A stretch of DNA of 64,000 bases from Ignavibacteria bacterium (GCA_016709315.1 JADJMZ010000003.1:124001-188000); one strand, 5' to 3'; positions 9,864-19,229 are shown, counted from the stretch's first letter. Notes: generated from the sequence alone by a model not told the origin. A program made the numbers and translations.

Positions 9864-10810
9864 TAAATTTTTCCTTCAAGCAGATACTGAATGTATTTTA
9901 CAGTACCTTCTTCCACGCTGATCTCAGGTTCAAACCCAAGCTGTGATTTTATTTTTTCAATTGATGAGCATCTTCTTTTTACAAGGTGAGGATCCGAATC
10001 TATATGTATTACTTTCGCTTTCTTTCCAAGCAGCTTTTCTATGAGTTCAAGTATCTGCTTTAAACTTGTCTCAATTCCGGTACCAACATTATAAAATTCG
10101 TTTTTTATCTTATCATTAAACATTGCCAGTACATTCGCTCTTGCTGCATCCGAAGAATGCACAAGGTCAAGTGTCTGCTCACCGTCTCCGTACATGACAA
10201 TTTCTTTTCCTTCATGAATGGCATGAATCCATTTCTGAAATACCTGTGTGTAAAATGCTCCGAGTCCCTGTCTTTCACTGTAAATGTTGAAATATCTGAA
10301 ACCCACATAAGGAACATTATGAGTATAAGCCCAGGACTGCATAAGGGCTTCTTTTGCAATCTTTGTCGCTCCGTATAATGTATGATTGTCAAAAGGATGG
10401 TCTTCTGTAACCGGAACGAATCTCGGATTTCCGTAAACAGATGCAGATGAGCCGTATGTCAGCTTCTTTACTCCGGATAAATGACACGCCTCAATTATGT
10501 TGAAAGTTCCTTTGATATTTGTTTCGATAGCTTTTTCAGGAAATTTATCAGAGTCCATTATCATCAGAGATGCCTGATGAGATACGTAATCAGGTTTATG
10601 CTTATCAAAAACATATTTTACCATTTCTAAACTTCCTATATCAATAGTCTCAAGTTCAATCCGGTTATTGGAAAGATGATCCGAAATGTTTCTGAATTTT
10701 CCGTTGTAAAAATTATCCACGACTACAACGCTGTGTCCGAGCTGAACACACTGGTCAGTTATAAATGAACCAATATTCCCCGCTCCGCCTGTGATTAAAA
10801 TTTTTGACAA
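9863..10810 (-). CDS. NAD-dependent sugar epimerase/dehydratase
   Basis: 315 residues, extended SDR. The Rossmann motif ITGGAGNIGSF is at residues 5-15, the active site has SSASVYG (Ser/Thr then catalytic Tyr region) and LYGATKIAKE with the Tyr-x3-Lys pair near residue 147. Substrate is a nucleotide sugar; the exact step (epimerase, dehydratase or reductase) is not readable. Its place between an aminotransferase gene and the HddA/HddC-like pair suggests a step in an activated heptose or hexose pathway. It is not closely similar to the two other SDR sugar enzymes on the plus strand (23341-24285 and 54807-55763). Confidence 0.85.
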   Translation of the reverse strand: MSKILITGGAGNIGSFITDQCVQLGHSVVVVDNFYNGKFRNISDHLSNNRIELETIDIGSLEMVKYVFDKHKPDYVSHQASLMIMDSDKFPEKAIETNIKGTFNIIEACHLSGVKKLTYGSSASVYGNPRFVPVTEDHPFDNHTLYGATKIAKEALMQSWAYTHNVPYVGFRYFNIYSERQGLGAFYTQVFQKWIHAIHEGKEIVMYGDGEQTLDLVHSSDAARANVLAMFNDKIKNEFYNVGTGIETSLKQILELIEKLLGKKAKVIHIDSDPHLVKRRCSSIEKIKSQLGFEPEISVEEGTVKYIQYLLEGKI

Positions 10811-10826
10811 TTATAAGAAAATTAAA

Positions 10827-12014
10827 TTAAACTAAAATAGTTTTGTGCGCAAGTTTGTTCTCGTAAATATAGTTCATCGAATCCGCTACATATTTCAGAT
10901 CCTCTTTTGAATACTTTGTGCATAAAGGAATTGTAAGTATTCTGTCTTTAAGCCGGTCAGCATTCGGGAGAACTACATCTGGATATTTTTCCCTGTAAAA
11001 CACATTACTGTGAACAGGATAAAAATGAAGGTTTGTTCCGATATTAAGTTTTCGCATCTCTGTCATAAATTTATCCCTGTCAACTTCCTCGTCTTTAATC
11101 TTTATAACATAAACATGATTTCCGTATTTTCCTTTTTCTGTTTTAAAAACAGGTCTTTCAATCCAGTCCGTATCCGCAAGAATTTCATTGTAATATTCAA
11201 CAAGAAAATTTCTTTTGCTGAGAAGATCATCTCTGCGCCTGAGCTGCGCAATGCCAAGTCCCGCCTGCATATCAGTCAGGTTAAATTTGTATCCCGGAAC
11301 AATGCACTGAACATGCGGACTTGCGCTTTCCGAAGAATATCTTTTCCATGAATCTTTTGGCAGACCGTGGTAAGACCAGATCCTGCATTGCTCCGCCAGT
11401 TCATCATCGTTAGTTGTTATCATTCCTCCGTCCCCGGTAGTCAGATTTTTTGTAGCATAAAAACTGAATGCTGACATAACACCGAATTGTCCTATCATTT
11501 TGTTTTCATAAGAGGAAAAAACAGCGTGAGCTGCATCGTAAATTACGGGTATGCTGTACTTCAAAGAAATCTGATCAAATTTTTCAATATCAGCCGGCAA
11601 ACCGGAGTGATGAACGGGTATTATCGCTTTGATTTTTTTTCCGAACTTCTTTATAAAAGATTCCGCTTCTTCCGGAATAATGTTGAGCGTGTCATAATTA
11701 ACATCGCAGAAAAGGGGAGTAGCATCAAGCTGCTCAACTATGTTCGCTGTAGATTGCCATGTGATTGTGGGAACGATCACATAATCACCCTTCCCGATAC
11801 CGAGAACTTTTGCCGCTATGAATAAAGCAGTAGTGCATGAACTCATGGCAATCGCATGTTTAACCTGATGATATTCAGCAAAAAGTCTTTCGAACTCCCT
11901 GACTTTCGGACCGACGCTTATCCATCCTGAATCAAGAGCTTCCATTACTTCCCTGCGTTCAGCATCAGAAATATCAGGAACTGCCAGCGATAAAAAATCT
12001 TTTCTGATTTGCAT
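10827..12014 (-). CDS. DegT/DnrJ/EryC1-type sugar aminotransferase
   Basis: 395 residues, PLP-dependent fold type I. It opens with FLSLAVPDISDAERREVMEA and GWISVGPKVREFE, shows the cofactor-binding region MSSCTTALFIAAKVLG, and the catalytic lysine in FYATKNLTTGDGGMITT (near residue 183). The pattern resembles ArnB/perosamine-type C4 aminotransferases acting on 4-keto-6-deoxy nucleotide sugars. Gmd, two genes upstream, could supply a GDP-4-keto substrate, but this link is inference. A 100 bp gap separates it from the RmlC-like gene upstream. Confidence 0.88.
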   Translation of the reverse strand: MQIRKDFLSLAVPDISDAERREVMEALDSGWISVGPKVREFERLFAEYHQVKHAIAMSSCTTALFIAAKVLGIGKGDYVIVPTITWQSTANIVEQLDATPLFCDVNYDTLNIIPEEAESFIKKFGKKIKAIIPVHHSGLPADIEKFDQISLKYSIPVIYDAAHAVFSSYENKMIGQFGVMSAFSFYATKNLTTGDGGMITTNDDELAEQCRIWSYHGLPKDSWKRYSSESASPHVQCIVPGYKFNLTDMQAGLGIAQLRRRDDLLSKRNFLVEYYNEILADTDWIERPVFKTEKGKYGNHVYVIKIKDEEVDRDKFMTEMRKLNIGTNLHFYPVHSNVFYREKYPDVVLPNADRLKDRILTIPLCTKYSKEDLKYVADSMNYIYENKLAHKTILV

Positions 12015-12114
12015 AAAATTGTATCACGGCATCAGTGAAGCCGGAATAAATTAACTGAATAAAAATTGATTGTTAAAGAAGTTAAATAAATAATAACTGA
12101 TAAAGTTTTTTAAA

Positions 12115-12636
12115 TTATTCCATATACTTTACAGAAATATCTTTCTTTGATTGAATTGGATTTTTAACCGGCCAGAATACATTAAGTTTAGGATCATCCC
12201 ATCTCACGCCTTTCTCATTTTCAGGATCATAATACTCCGACATTTTATAATGAAAAATACACTCATCGCTTAACACAAGATGTCCGTTGCCAAATCCGGG
12301 CGGAACAAGCACCTGATGACGGTTGTCGCTTGTCAGTATAAATGACTGCCATTTTAAATACTGACCGGAATTCTTTTTCATATTGACAACTACAAAATAA
12401 ATTTTTCCATGCATGCAGTGAATTAGTTTCCATGTCTTATCATCATAATGAATACCTCTTAAAACATTTTTACAGGAAGTAGAAATGTCATCTCTTACAA
12501 AATCAATATTTATGTTATTCTTTTCGTAATCCTGCCTGTTAAAAGTTTCTACATAAAGTCCTCTGTGATCCTCAAATACTGAAGGCTTAATGAGAAGCAC
12601 TTCGTCAAGTTCAGTCTTTTCAACTGTTATTCCCAT
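12115..12636 (-). CDS. RmlC-like nucleotide-sugar 3,5-epimerase
   Basis: 173 residues, cupin-fold dTDP-sugar isomerase family. FEDHRGLYVETFN matches the family start; VLRGIHYDD carries the catalytic histidine near residue 63, and WKLIHCMHGKIY the following lysine. The C-terminal part has YYDPENEKGVRWDDP, also a family landmark. RmlA, RmlB and RmlD are not in the window. The neighbour 9 bp upstream is Gmd, so a GDP-linked 4-keto substrate is plausible, as with the Campylobacter GDP-heptose epimerases that belong to this family. The catalytic residues look intact. Confidence 0.82.
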   Translation of the reverse strand: MGITVEKTELDEVLLIKPSVFEDHRGLYVETFNRQDYEKNNINIDFVRDDISTSCKNVLRGIHYDDKTWKLIHCMHGKIYFVVVNMKKNSGQYLKWQSFILTSDNRHQVLVPPGFGNGHLVLSDECIFHYKMSEYYDPENEKGVRWDDPKLNVFWPVKNPIQSKKDISVKYME

Positions 12637-12645
12637 AGTATCTTT

Positions 12646-13689
12646 TTAATAACCTTTTTTCTGTACCATTTCGCAGTCGGCTTTGACCATGATCTTTACA
12701 AGCTCTTCAAATGTTACCTTAGGAATCCAGCCAAGTTTCTCTTTTGCTTTTGAAGGATCTCCGATAAGTAAGTCCACTTCAGTCGGTCTGAAATAATTTT
12801 TGTCAATTTCCACAATTACTTTTCCTGTCTTGCTGTCCATGCCTTTTTCATTTTCATTTTTTCCGCTCCATTCAATATTCATTCCTATTTCTTTAAAAGA
12901 CAGTTCAATGAATTCTCTTACCGTATGAGTCTCTCCTGTAGCTAATACAAAATCTTCCGCAGTATCATGCTGAAGCATTCTCCACATACCTTCGCAAAAT
13001 TCCGGCGCAAATCCCCAGTCCCGCTTAGCGTCAATGTTTCCCATGGATAGTTTATCCTGAATCCCGTTCTTTATTCTTGCTACCGCTCTTGTGATCTTTC
13101 TTGTGACAAAAGTTTCACCTCTGCGCGGCGATTCATGATTGAATAATATTCCGTTGCAGGCAAATATATCATAAGCTTCTCTGTAATTTACCACTATCCA
13201 GTAGCCGTAAATTTTTGCAACGCCGTAAGGGCTTCTCGGATAAAAGGGAGTTTTTTCAGTCTGAGGAACTTCCTGAACCTTTCCGAAAAGTTCGCTTGTG
13301 GATGCCTGATAAAATTTAACCTTTCTCAATCCAGTTTCTCTTATCGCGTCAAGAAATCTCAATGTCCCGAGAGCGTCAACCTGTGCTGTGTAATCCGGTA
13401 CTTCAAATGAAACTTTTACATGACTCTGCGCAGCAAGATTATATATTTCGTCAGGTTCGATCTTTTCAAGAAGTCTGTTGAGACTGCTGGTATCAACAAG
13501 ATCTCCAAAATGAAGAAAGAGTTTTTTGTTTATTAATTTACTGTCGGAATATAAATGATCTATCCTTTTTGTATTAAAGGAACTGCTTCTTCTAATTATT
13601 CCGTGAACTTCATAACCTTTTTCAAGAAGCAATTCGGTTAAGTAACTGCCGTCCTGTCCGGTAATTCCTGAGATTAATGCTTTTTTCAT
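12646..13689 (-). CDS. gmd: GDP-mannose 4,6-dehydratase
   Basis: 347 residues, the usual Gmd length. ITGQDGSYLTELL gives the NADP-binding glycine motif, then RRSSSFNTKRIDHLY, ASTSELFGKVQEVPQTE with the Thr/Ser/Glu active-site set, SPYGVAKIYGYW with catalytic Tyr-x3-Lys, and FNHESPRRGETFVTRKITRA, the family hallmark. It converts GDP-D-mannose to GDP-4-keto-6-deoxy-D-mannose. Possible consumers in the window are Rmd (54807-55763) and the perosamine-synthase-like enzyme at the right edge, both on the opposite strand. GDP-heptose dehydratases are homologous, so a heptose substrate is an outside possibility. Confidence 0.95.
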   Translation of the reverse strand: MKKALISGITGQDGSYLTELLLEKGYEVHGIIRRSSSFNTKRIDHLYSDSKLINKKLFLHFGDLVDTSSLNRLLEKIEPDEIYNLAAQSHVKVSFEVPDYTAQVDALGTLRFLDAIRETGLRKVKFYQASTSELFGKVQEVPQTEKTPFYPRSPYGVAKIYGYWIVVNYREAYDIFACNGILFNHESPRRGETFVTRKITRAVARIKNGIQDKLSMGNIDAKRDWGFAPEFCEGMWRMLQHDTAEDFVLATGETHTVREFIELSFKEIGMNIEWSGKNENEKGMDSKTGKVIVEIDKNYFRPTEVDLLIGDPSKAKEKLGWIPKVTFEELVKIMVKADCEMVQKKGY

Positions 13690-13722
13690 TAACTTATTTT
13701 TATTCTTAAAATTTTATAAAAA

Positions 13723-14889
13723 CTATTTGCCGGTAAATTCGCTGATTGTTTTTACTGTAAATTCTATCTGCTCTTTCGAAAGTTCCGGATAAATTGGAAG
13801 CGCTATAGAATCCGCTGCGCACCATTCTGAAACAGGAAAATCTCCCTTCTTGTATCCAAGATAGCTGAAACATTCCTGCATGTGAAAAGGAACAGGATAA
13901 TAAATTTCAGAACCTATCTCTTTCTCAGTAAGATATTTTCTTAATTCATCACGCTTCTGAACCCTTATAACATACTGATTGTAAATATGATAGTGATTCA
14001 GTTCTGCATTTTTATATACTGCCTTTGGCAAAAGCACTTTGTTGTTATCATCATACTTCAGTTTCCCTTCTTCTTCCGCCAGTCCCGATCCTTTAAAAAA
14101 TTTTGTGTAAAGCTCAGCATTCTCCTGTCTTCTCTTAGTCCATGAATCAAGATGAGGAAGTTTAACATTCAGCACAGCCGCCTGAATGGCATCTAATCTG
14201 AAATTACCTCCGATGATCTTGTGGTAATATTTCGGCTTTCCGCCGTGAACTCTGAGTATCTTTAACTTTTCTGCAAGTACCTCATCGTTGGTAGTAACTA
14301 GTCCGTCGTCTCCAAAGCATCCGAGATTTTTGCTCGGGTAAAATGAAAAGCATCCTATATGACCAATGTTACCGACCTTTCTTCCGTCGCCATACTGAGT
14401 TCCTATTGCCTGTGCGCCATCTTCTATAACTTTAAGATCATATTCAGCTGCAATATCCATTATTGGTTTCATGTCACAGCTTTGTCCGTATAGATGCACA
14501 GGAATAATTGCTTTTGTTTTTTTTGTGATTAACTTTTTTATATCCGCCGGATTGATATTAAATGTAACAGGATCTGAATCTATGAATACCGGTCTGGCAT
14601 TCATTCTGCTTACAACTCCCGCTGTTGCAAAAAACGAATATGTAGGAATGATAACTTCATCATCCGGCTTAATATCAATTGCCATTAAAGCTATCAGCAA
14701 TGCATCAGTACCGGATGAAACTCCTACTGCAAATTTACTGTCAAGATATCCGCAAAGACTTTTTTCAAGTTTCTCTACTTCAGGTCCAAGTATGCATCCC
14801 TGTGACTCTGCAACCCCGATCAATGCTTCATCTATTTCTTTTTTAATTGTCTTATACTGCGCTTTTAAATCAAGTAATGGGACTTTCAT
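13723..14889 (-). CDS. wbpE: WbpE/WlbC-like UDP-3-keto-sugar aminotransferase
   Basis: 388 residues, DegT family. Family landmarks are VPLLDLKAQYKTIKKEID at the N-terminus, GVSSGTDALLIALMA, VEDGAQAIGTQYGDGRKVG (with I for V), and FYPSKNLGCFGDDGLVTT carrying the PLP lysine near residue 186. This close wording is shared with WbpE/WlbC, which aminates C3 of UDP-GlcNAc-3-keto-uronic acid. WbpA-, WbpB- and WbpD-like genes lie just upstream in the same operon, which supports the assignment. The UDP-glucose dehydrogenase gene interrupts the set. Confidence 0.85.
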   Translation of the reverse strand: MKVPLLDLKAQYKTIKKEIDEALIGVAESQGCILGPEVEKLEKSLCGYLDSKFAVGVSSGTDALLIALMAIDIKPDDEVIIPTYSFFATAGVVSRMNARPVFIDSDPVTFNINPADIKKLITKKTKAIIPVHLYGQSCDMKPIMDIAAEYDLKVIEDGAQAIGTQYGDGRKVGNIGHIGCFSFYPSKNLGCFGDDGLVTTNDEVLAEKLKILRVHGGKPKYYHKIIGGNFRLDAIQAAVLNVKLPHLDSWTKRRQENAELYTKFFKGSGLAEEEGKLKYDDNNKVLLPKAVYKNAELNHYHIYNQYVIRVQKRDELRKYLTEKEIGSEIYYPVPFHMQECFSYLGYKKGDFPVSEWCAADSIALPIYPELSKEQIEFTVKTISEFTGK

Positions 14890-14927
14890 AATTAACTCTT
14901 AGTATTATTTAAATTTAAAATATATTT

Positions 14928-16247
14928 TTAATTCTTTCCGTTGATCTCTTTTCTTCCAATGCTTCTGTAATAAAATCCGAGTTCTTCTATTTGATTCAAA
15001 TCGTATAAATTCCTTCCGTCGAATATTACTTTGTCTTTCATATACTTACTCATTTTATTAAAATCAGGTGTTCTGAACAGCGACCATTCTGTTGCAATTA
15101 CAAGTGCATCTGCTTCTTTTAATGCTTCGTAATGATCTTTTACAAACTCAATCTTATCTCCGAAAATTTTCCTGACATTCTCCATTGCTTCAGGGTCGAA
15201 AGCTGAAATTGATGCGCCTTCTTCAAGCAGCTTTTTGATTATATAAAGCGAGGGAGCTTCACGTATGTCATCTGTATCAGGTTTAAACGCCAGTCCCCAG
15301 ATTGCTATTTTTTTCCCCTTCAGATTATTTTTGAAATAATCCTTGATCTTGCCGACAATGATAGTTTTCTGTTTCTCATTTACATCCATAACAGAATCAA
15401 GAATTTTAAAATCGTAACCGTATTCTTTTGCAGACTTATGAAGAGCGCTTACATCCTTGGGGAAACAGCTTCCGCCGTACCCTATTCCCGGAAATAGAAA
15501 TCTTTTTCCTATCCTTGTATCACTTCCCATTCCGATTCTTACAAGGTCAACATTTGCTCCGATAATATCACAGATATTGGCAATCTCATTCATAAAAGTG
15601 ATTCTCGTAGCAAGATAAGAATTCGATGCGTATTTAGTTAACTCTGATGAACGCTCATCCATAAAAATTATCGGATTGCCCTGCCTTACAAAAGGCGAGA
15701 ATAATTCTTCCATTCTTTTCCTTGCTTTTTCTGACCTGGTTCCTATAACTATTCTGTCAGGTTTCATGAAATCATCAACTGCAAGTCCCTCTCTTAAAAA
15801 TTCAGGATTTGAAACTACATCAAACTCTACATTAGTGTTTTTTGAAATGGCGGCAATTACTTTTTCCGCTGTGCCTACCGGAACCGTACTCTTGTTTACA
15901 ATAATTTTGTATTCCTTGATTATCTTTCCGAGCTCATCCGCTACTCCCAGAATATATGACAGATCTGCCGAGCCGTCCTCTCCGGGAGGAGTCGGCAAAG
16001 CAAGAAAAATAATATCCGATTTGACTGCGGCTTCCTCAAGGTTAGTTGTAAAATTCAGTCTTCCCGCTTTTACATTTCTTTCAAATAAGGTATCAAGGTC
16101 AGGTTCGTAAATCGGCATTATGTTGTTATTCAGTTTCTTGACTTTTTCTTTGTCAATATCAACGCAGATAACATCATTACCTGTTTCTGCAAGGCAGGTA
16201 CCTGTAACTAAACCTACATAACCTGTTCCGACTATTGCTACTTTCAT
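14928..16247 (-). CDS. ugd: UDP-glucose 6-dehydrogenase
   Basis: 439 residues. N-terminal NAD motif VGTGYVGLVTGTCLAETG; the catalytic cysteine is in GIGYGGSCFPKDVSALHKS near residue 260; the C-terminal UDP-binding domain has WGLAFKPDTDDIREAPS. It oxidises UDP-glucose twice to UDP-glucuronate in the cytoplasm. The GYGGSCFPKD wording separates it from the WbpA-like dehydrogenase in the same operon, which has GLGGHCIPIDP. It gives the block a source of glucuronate, or of other uronates after epimerisation. Confidence 0.95.
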   Translation of the reverse strand: MKVAIVGTGYVGLVTGTCLAETGNDVICVDIDKEKVKKLNNNIMPIYEPDLDTLFERNVKAGRLNFTTNLEEAAVKSDIIFLALPTPPGEDGSADLSYILGVADELGKIIKEYKIIVNKSTVPVGTAEKVIAAISKNTNVEFDVVSNPEFLREGLAVDDFMKPDRIVIGTRSEKARKRMEELFSPFVRQGNPIIFMDERSSELTKYASNSYLATRITFMNEIANICDIIGANVDLVRIGMGSDTRIGKRFLFPGIGYGGSCFPKDVSALHKSAKEYGYDFKILDSVMDVNEKQKTIIVGKIKDYFKNNLKGKKIAIWGLAFKPDTDDIREAPSLYIIKKLLEEGASISAFDPEAMENVRKIFGDKIEFVKDHYEALKEADALVIATEWSLFRTPDFNKMSKYMKDKVIFDGRNLYDLNQIEELGFYYRSIGRKEINGKN

Positions 16248-16283
16248 TTTTAAATTGTTCCTTTCTGTATTAATGTTTATTAA

Positions 16284-16865
16284 TCAACTGATCTCGCTTA
16301 CAAGACCATTTTCAAATTTATATTTCTTATCTGATTTTTCGCAGAAAGCAAAACCATCTTTGTCAAACTTGAGTCTCTTTCCTGCTTCACTAACCCATCC
16401 GATTATCTTACCCGGATTTCCGACAACGAGTGCATAATCAGGAACATCTTTTGTGATTACTGTTCCCGCTCCTATCAGACAATGCTTTCCAAGTGTAGTT
16501 CCGCAAACTATTGTAGCATTCGCTCCGATTGACGCTCCTTCTTTTACTAGTGTCTTTGTATAAAATTCAGATCCTCTCTGAGGATATTTGCATTTCGGCA
16601 AAAGTATGTTTGTGAATACCATTGATGGTCCGCAGAATACATAATCTTCTAATGTTACTCCTTCATAAATGGAAACATTATTCTGTATCTTGCAAAAATT
16701 TCCTAAAGTGACATTGTTTGCTACATTTACGTTCTGTCCCAGTGTGCAGTTTTTGCCAATCTTAACTCCCGGCTGTATGTGTGAAAAATGCCAGACAGAA
16801 CTTCCGGTACCTATTTCCACATTGTCATCAACTACTGCAGTTGAATGTATTTTATAATCCGCCAT
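16284..16865 (-). CDS. wbpD: WbpD/WlbB-like N-acetyltransferase (left-handed beta helix)
   Basis: 193 residues composed mainly of hexapeptide repeats: VEIGTGSSVWHFSHI, GVKIGKNCTLGQNV, ASIGANATIVCGTTLG, CLIGAGTVITKDVPDYALV. VWHFSHI carries the histidine expected at the active site of this group. The family acetylates the 3-amino group of UDP-GlcNAc3NA. The WbpB-like gene is 9 bp upstream, the gene order seen in 2,3-diacetamido-uronate pathways. The C-terminus GWVSEAGKRLKFD is also typical of WbpD/WlbB. Confidence 0.88.
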   Translation of the reverse strand: MADYKIHSTAVVDDNVEIGTGSSVWHFSHIQPGVKIGKNCTLGQNVNVANNVTLGNFCKIQNNVSIYEGVTLEDYVFCGPSMVFTNILLPKCKYPQRGSEFYTKTLVKEGASIGANATIVCGTTLGKHCLIGAGTVITKDVPDYALVVGNPGKIIGWVSEAGKRLKFDKDGFAFCEKSDKKYKFENGLVSEIS

Positions 16866-16874
16866 AATATTTTT

Positions 16875-17864
16875 TTAATCTTTTAATAATTCTTTTTGCG
16901 CTCTTTCAAGTGTTTCTAAAACTTCTATTGCATTTCTGCCGTCTGAGCGGGGTGTCACATGATTCTCAATACTTTCAATAAAATGTTTTTGCTCCTCTTC
17001 AAGCGGAGACGAAGAATCGAATTCTATATTCTGAAAATCTAAATCTCTTTTAACAGGATGGCCGTCAACCATATCAAATCCTTTCGGATAAAACTTTAAC
17101 TTGTTTTCTTTTAATGTATCCTCAAACATCATCATTGATTTATCTCCGATCACTACAAGTCTCTGCTCCTTAAACGGATGAAGCCAGCTGACATAAATAT
17201 GAGCATGAATATTGTTCTTAAATTTTAAAACTGTCAGCGTCGTGTCCTGTATATTTTTTTGAAGGAAAACTGCTCCGGTCGCTGTAACTTCAGCAGGAAT
17301 ATCTCCGGTGAAATATTGAATTACTGAAATGTCATGAGGCGCAAAACTCCATAATATGTTTTCCTCAGTCCTTATAGTGCCAAGATTCAGACGGTTGCTG
17401 TATATGTACTGGAGTTTGCCAAGTTTACCGGTATCAATGTATTCCTTTATTTTTAGAATTGCAGGATGATAAAGAAGTAAATGCCCGACCATAAGGTTCA
17501 AACCTTTCTTTTCAGCAATGTCATTCAGAATTGTTGCTTCTTTCGAATTCAGTGTGATTGGCTTCTCAGTTAATACATTTTTACCCGCTTCAAGAAGTAA
17601 TTTCGTTATCTCAAAATGTGTCTCAGCAGGTGTCGCAACAATCACAGCGCTTACGCTTTCATCATCAGCTATCCTGCTGATTTCATTTGTGAAAATAATT
17701 TTTTCTGAAACTTCTTTTACTTTCTTTTCACTCTCGGATGTGCTGTCACTGCAGTATTTAAGACGCTCTCCGTATAATTTATAAGCAGTGCGAACATGAT
17801 TCATTCCCCATTTTCCGCAACCAACAACAGCAATATTAAATCCGGTCATTTGTTTTATTTGCAA
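16875..17864 (-). CDS. wbpB: WbpB/WlbA-like UDP-GlcNAcA 3-dehydrogenase (Gfo/Idh/MocA)
   Basis: 329 residues, Gfo/Idh/MocA fold. The Rossmann motif AVVGCGKWGMNHVRT follows a short N-terminal extension, and the conserved NVLTEKPITLN segment (Glu-Lys-Pro) is near residue 95. FAPHDISVIQYFTGD carries the conserved His/Asp region. WbpB/WlbA oxidises C3 of UDP-GlcNAcA, making the ketone that WbpE aminates. The first ATG (17864) abuts the upstream stop; an internal ATG at 17849 is an equally good start. Context with WbpA-, WbpD- and WbpE-like genes makes the role likely. Confidence 0.87.
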   Translation of the reverse strand: MQIKQMTGFNIAVVGCGKWGMNHVRTAYKLYGERLKYCSDSTSESEKKVKEVSEKIIFTNEISRIADDESVSAVIVATPAETHFEITKLLLEAGKNVLTEKPITLNSKEATILNDIAEKKGLNLMVGHLLLYHPAILKIKEYIDTGKLGKLQYIYSNRLNLGTIRTEENILWSFAPHDISVIQYFTGDIPAEVTATGAVFLQKNIQDTTLTVLKFKNNIHAHIYVSWLHPFKEQRLVVIGDKSMMMFEDTLKENKLKFYPKGFDMVDGHPVKRDLDFQNIEFDSSSPLEEEQKHFIESIENHVTPRSDGRNAIEVLETLERAQKELLKD

Positions 17865-19172
17865 TTAAGCTTTGTATAATTTCTTTCCTTTGAATTTTTT
17901 AAATGCATTTCTGGTATCAACGATTATTTTTGCATTTGCAAAAATTAAATTGTAATCAAAATAAGTATGATCGGTGGACAATAAAACAAGATCGTATCTT
18001 GCAATATTTTTTTTATTGATCAATACTGATTTTTTATTGAATTCATATTTTCTGAGTTTTGGAATAGTAGTAACGTAATCATCGCTGTAATCAACTACTG
18101 CACCTTCATCCTGCAAAAGTTCGATCAGTTTCAGTGAAGGAGATTCTCTCAAATCGTCAATATCCTTTTTGTATGATAATCCGAGCAGAAGTATTTTCGA
18201 ACCCTTAATGCATTTCTTGTTTTCATTCAGCGCATGATAAACTTTGTTAACGACATATTCCGGCATAGCTGTATTTATCTCTCCGGCCAGTTCTATGAAC
18301 TTAGTCGAGATTTCATACTCTCTCGCTTTCCACGTAAGATAAAAAGGATCAATCGGAATGCAGTGTCCGCCAAGTCCCGGTCCCGGATAAAAAGGTGTGA
18401 ATCCGAATGGCTTCGTGGAAGCCGCCTCGATTACTTCCCAGATATCAATTCCCATTTTATCGAAAACCATTTTCAGTTCATTTACCATTGCTATGTTAAT
18501 AGATCTGAATATATTTTCCAGCAGTTTTGAAGATTCAGCCGCTTTGGTGGATGAGACGGTTACTATTTTTACTATAACTTTTTCATAGATCATTTTCCCG
18601 ATCTCAACACATTCTTTAGTTACGCCGCCGAGCACTTTAGGAATTGTAGCGGTAGAATATTTTTCATTATTTGGATCTTCACGTTCAGGTGAAAAGCAAA
18701 GATAAAAATCCTTTCCGACTTTCAGTCCTTTCGATTCGAAAATTTTTAAAAGTATCTCATCCGTTGTCCCAGGATATGTAGTGCTTTCTAATGATACGAA
18801 ATGTCCTTTTCTGATATACTTTCCGATTATTTCAGCAGTATTGACTACATAGCTCATATCCGGCTCTCTGTTTGCATTCAAAGGAGTCGGCACACAAATG
18901 ATCAGTGCATCCGCGTCCGGCAGTTTTGCAAAATTTGTAGTTGCGGTTAATGTCTTTCTTTCTACTGCGCTTTTGATTTTTGCAGAAGGGATATGCTTAA
19001 TATATGATTTTTTTTCTTTAAGGATTTTGTTGATCTTAAATTCATCAAGGTCAAAGCCGATAACTTTTATTCCTTTGTTTGCAAATTCAAGAGCTAAAGG
19101 CAATCCTACATAACCAAGTCCGATAATTCCTACTGTAAATTTATTTTGTTTTACTTTTTCTTTTAAGTTCAA
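17865..19172 (-). CDS. wbpA: UDP-N-acetylglucosamine 6-dehydrogenase, WbpA-like
   Basis: 435 residues. NAD motif GIIGLGYVGLPLALEFA, SLESTTYPGTTDEIL, CFSPEREDPNN, and the catalytic cysteine in GPGLGGHCIPIDPFYLTWKA-type sequence near residue 262. This pattern is that of WbpA and relatives that make UDP-GlcNAcA (or, in the WecC group, UDP-ManNAcA). Its stop abuts the WbpB-like start. It therefore supplies the first step of the 2,3-diacetamido-uronate route. It is clearly distinct from the UDP-glucose dehydrogenase two genes downstream. Confidence 0.9.
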   Translation of the reverse strand: MNLKEKVKQNKFTVGIIGLGYVGLPLALEFANKGIKVIGFDLDEFKINKILKEKKSYIKHIPSAKIKSAVERKTLTATTNFAKLPDADALIICVPTPLNANREPDMSYVVNTAEIIGKYIRKGHFVSLESTTYPGTTDEILLKIFESKGLKVGKDFYLCFSPEREDPNNEKYSTATIPKVLGGVTKECVEIGKMIYEKVIVKIVTVSSTKAAESSKLLENIFRSINIAMVNELKMVFDKMGIDIWEVIEAASTKPFGFTPFYPGPGLGGHCIPIDPFYLTWKAREYEISTKFIELAGEINTAMPEYVVNKVYHALNENKKCIKGSKILLLGLSYKKDIDDLRESPSLKLIELLQDEGAVVDYSDDYVTTIPKLRKYEFNKKSVLINKKNIARYDLVLLSTDHTYFDYNLIFANAKIIVDTRNAFKKFKGKKLYKA

Positions 19173-19229
19173 ATTATTCCCCGTAATTTTTAAATATTTT
19201 AAAATAAATCTGTTACTTGTTTTTGAAAA

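Noticed and set aside
14471..16110. Long plus-strand frames antisense to the aminotransferase and UDP-glucose dehydrogenase genes (up to 144 codons)
   Set aside because: They lie wholly opposite well-supported genes, have low-complexity S/F/I-rich translations and no recognisable domain; they are shadow frames.
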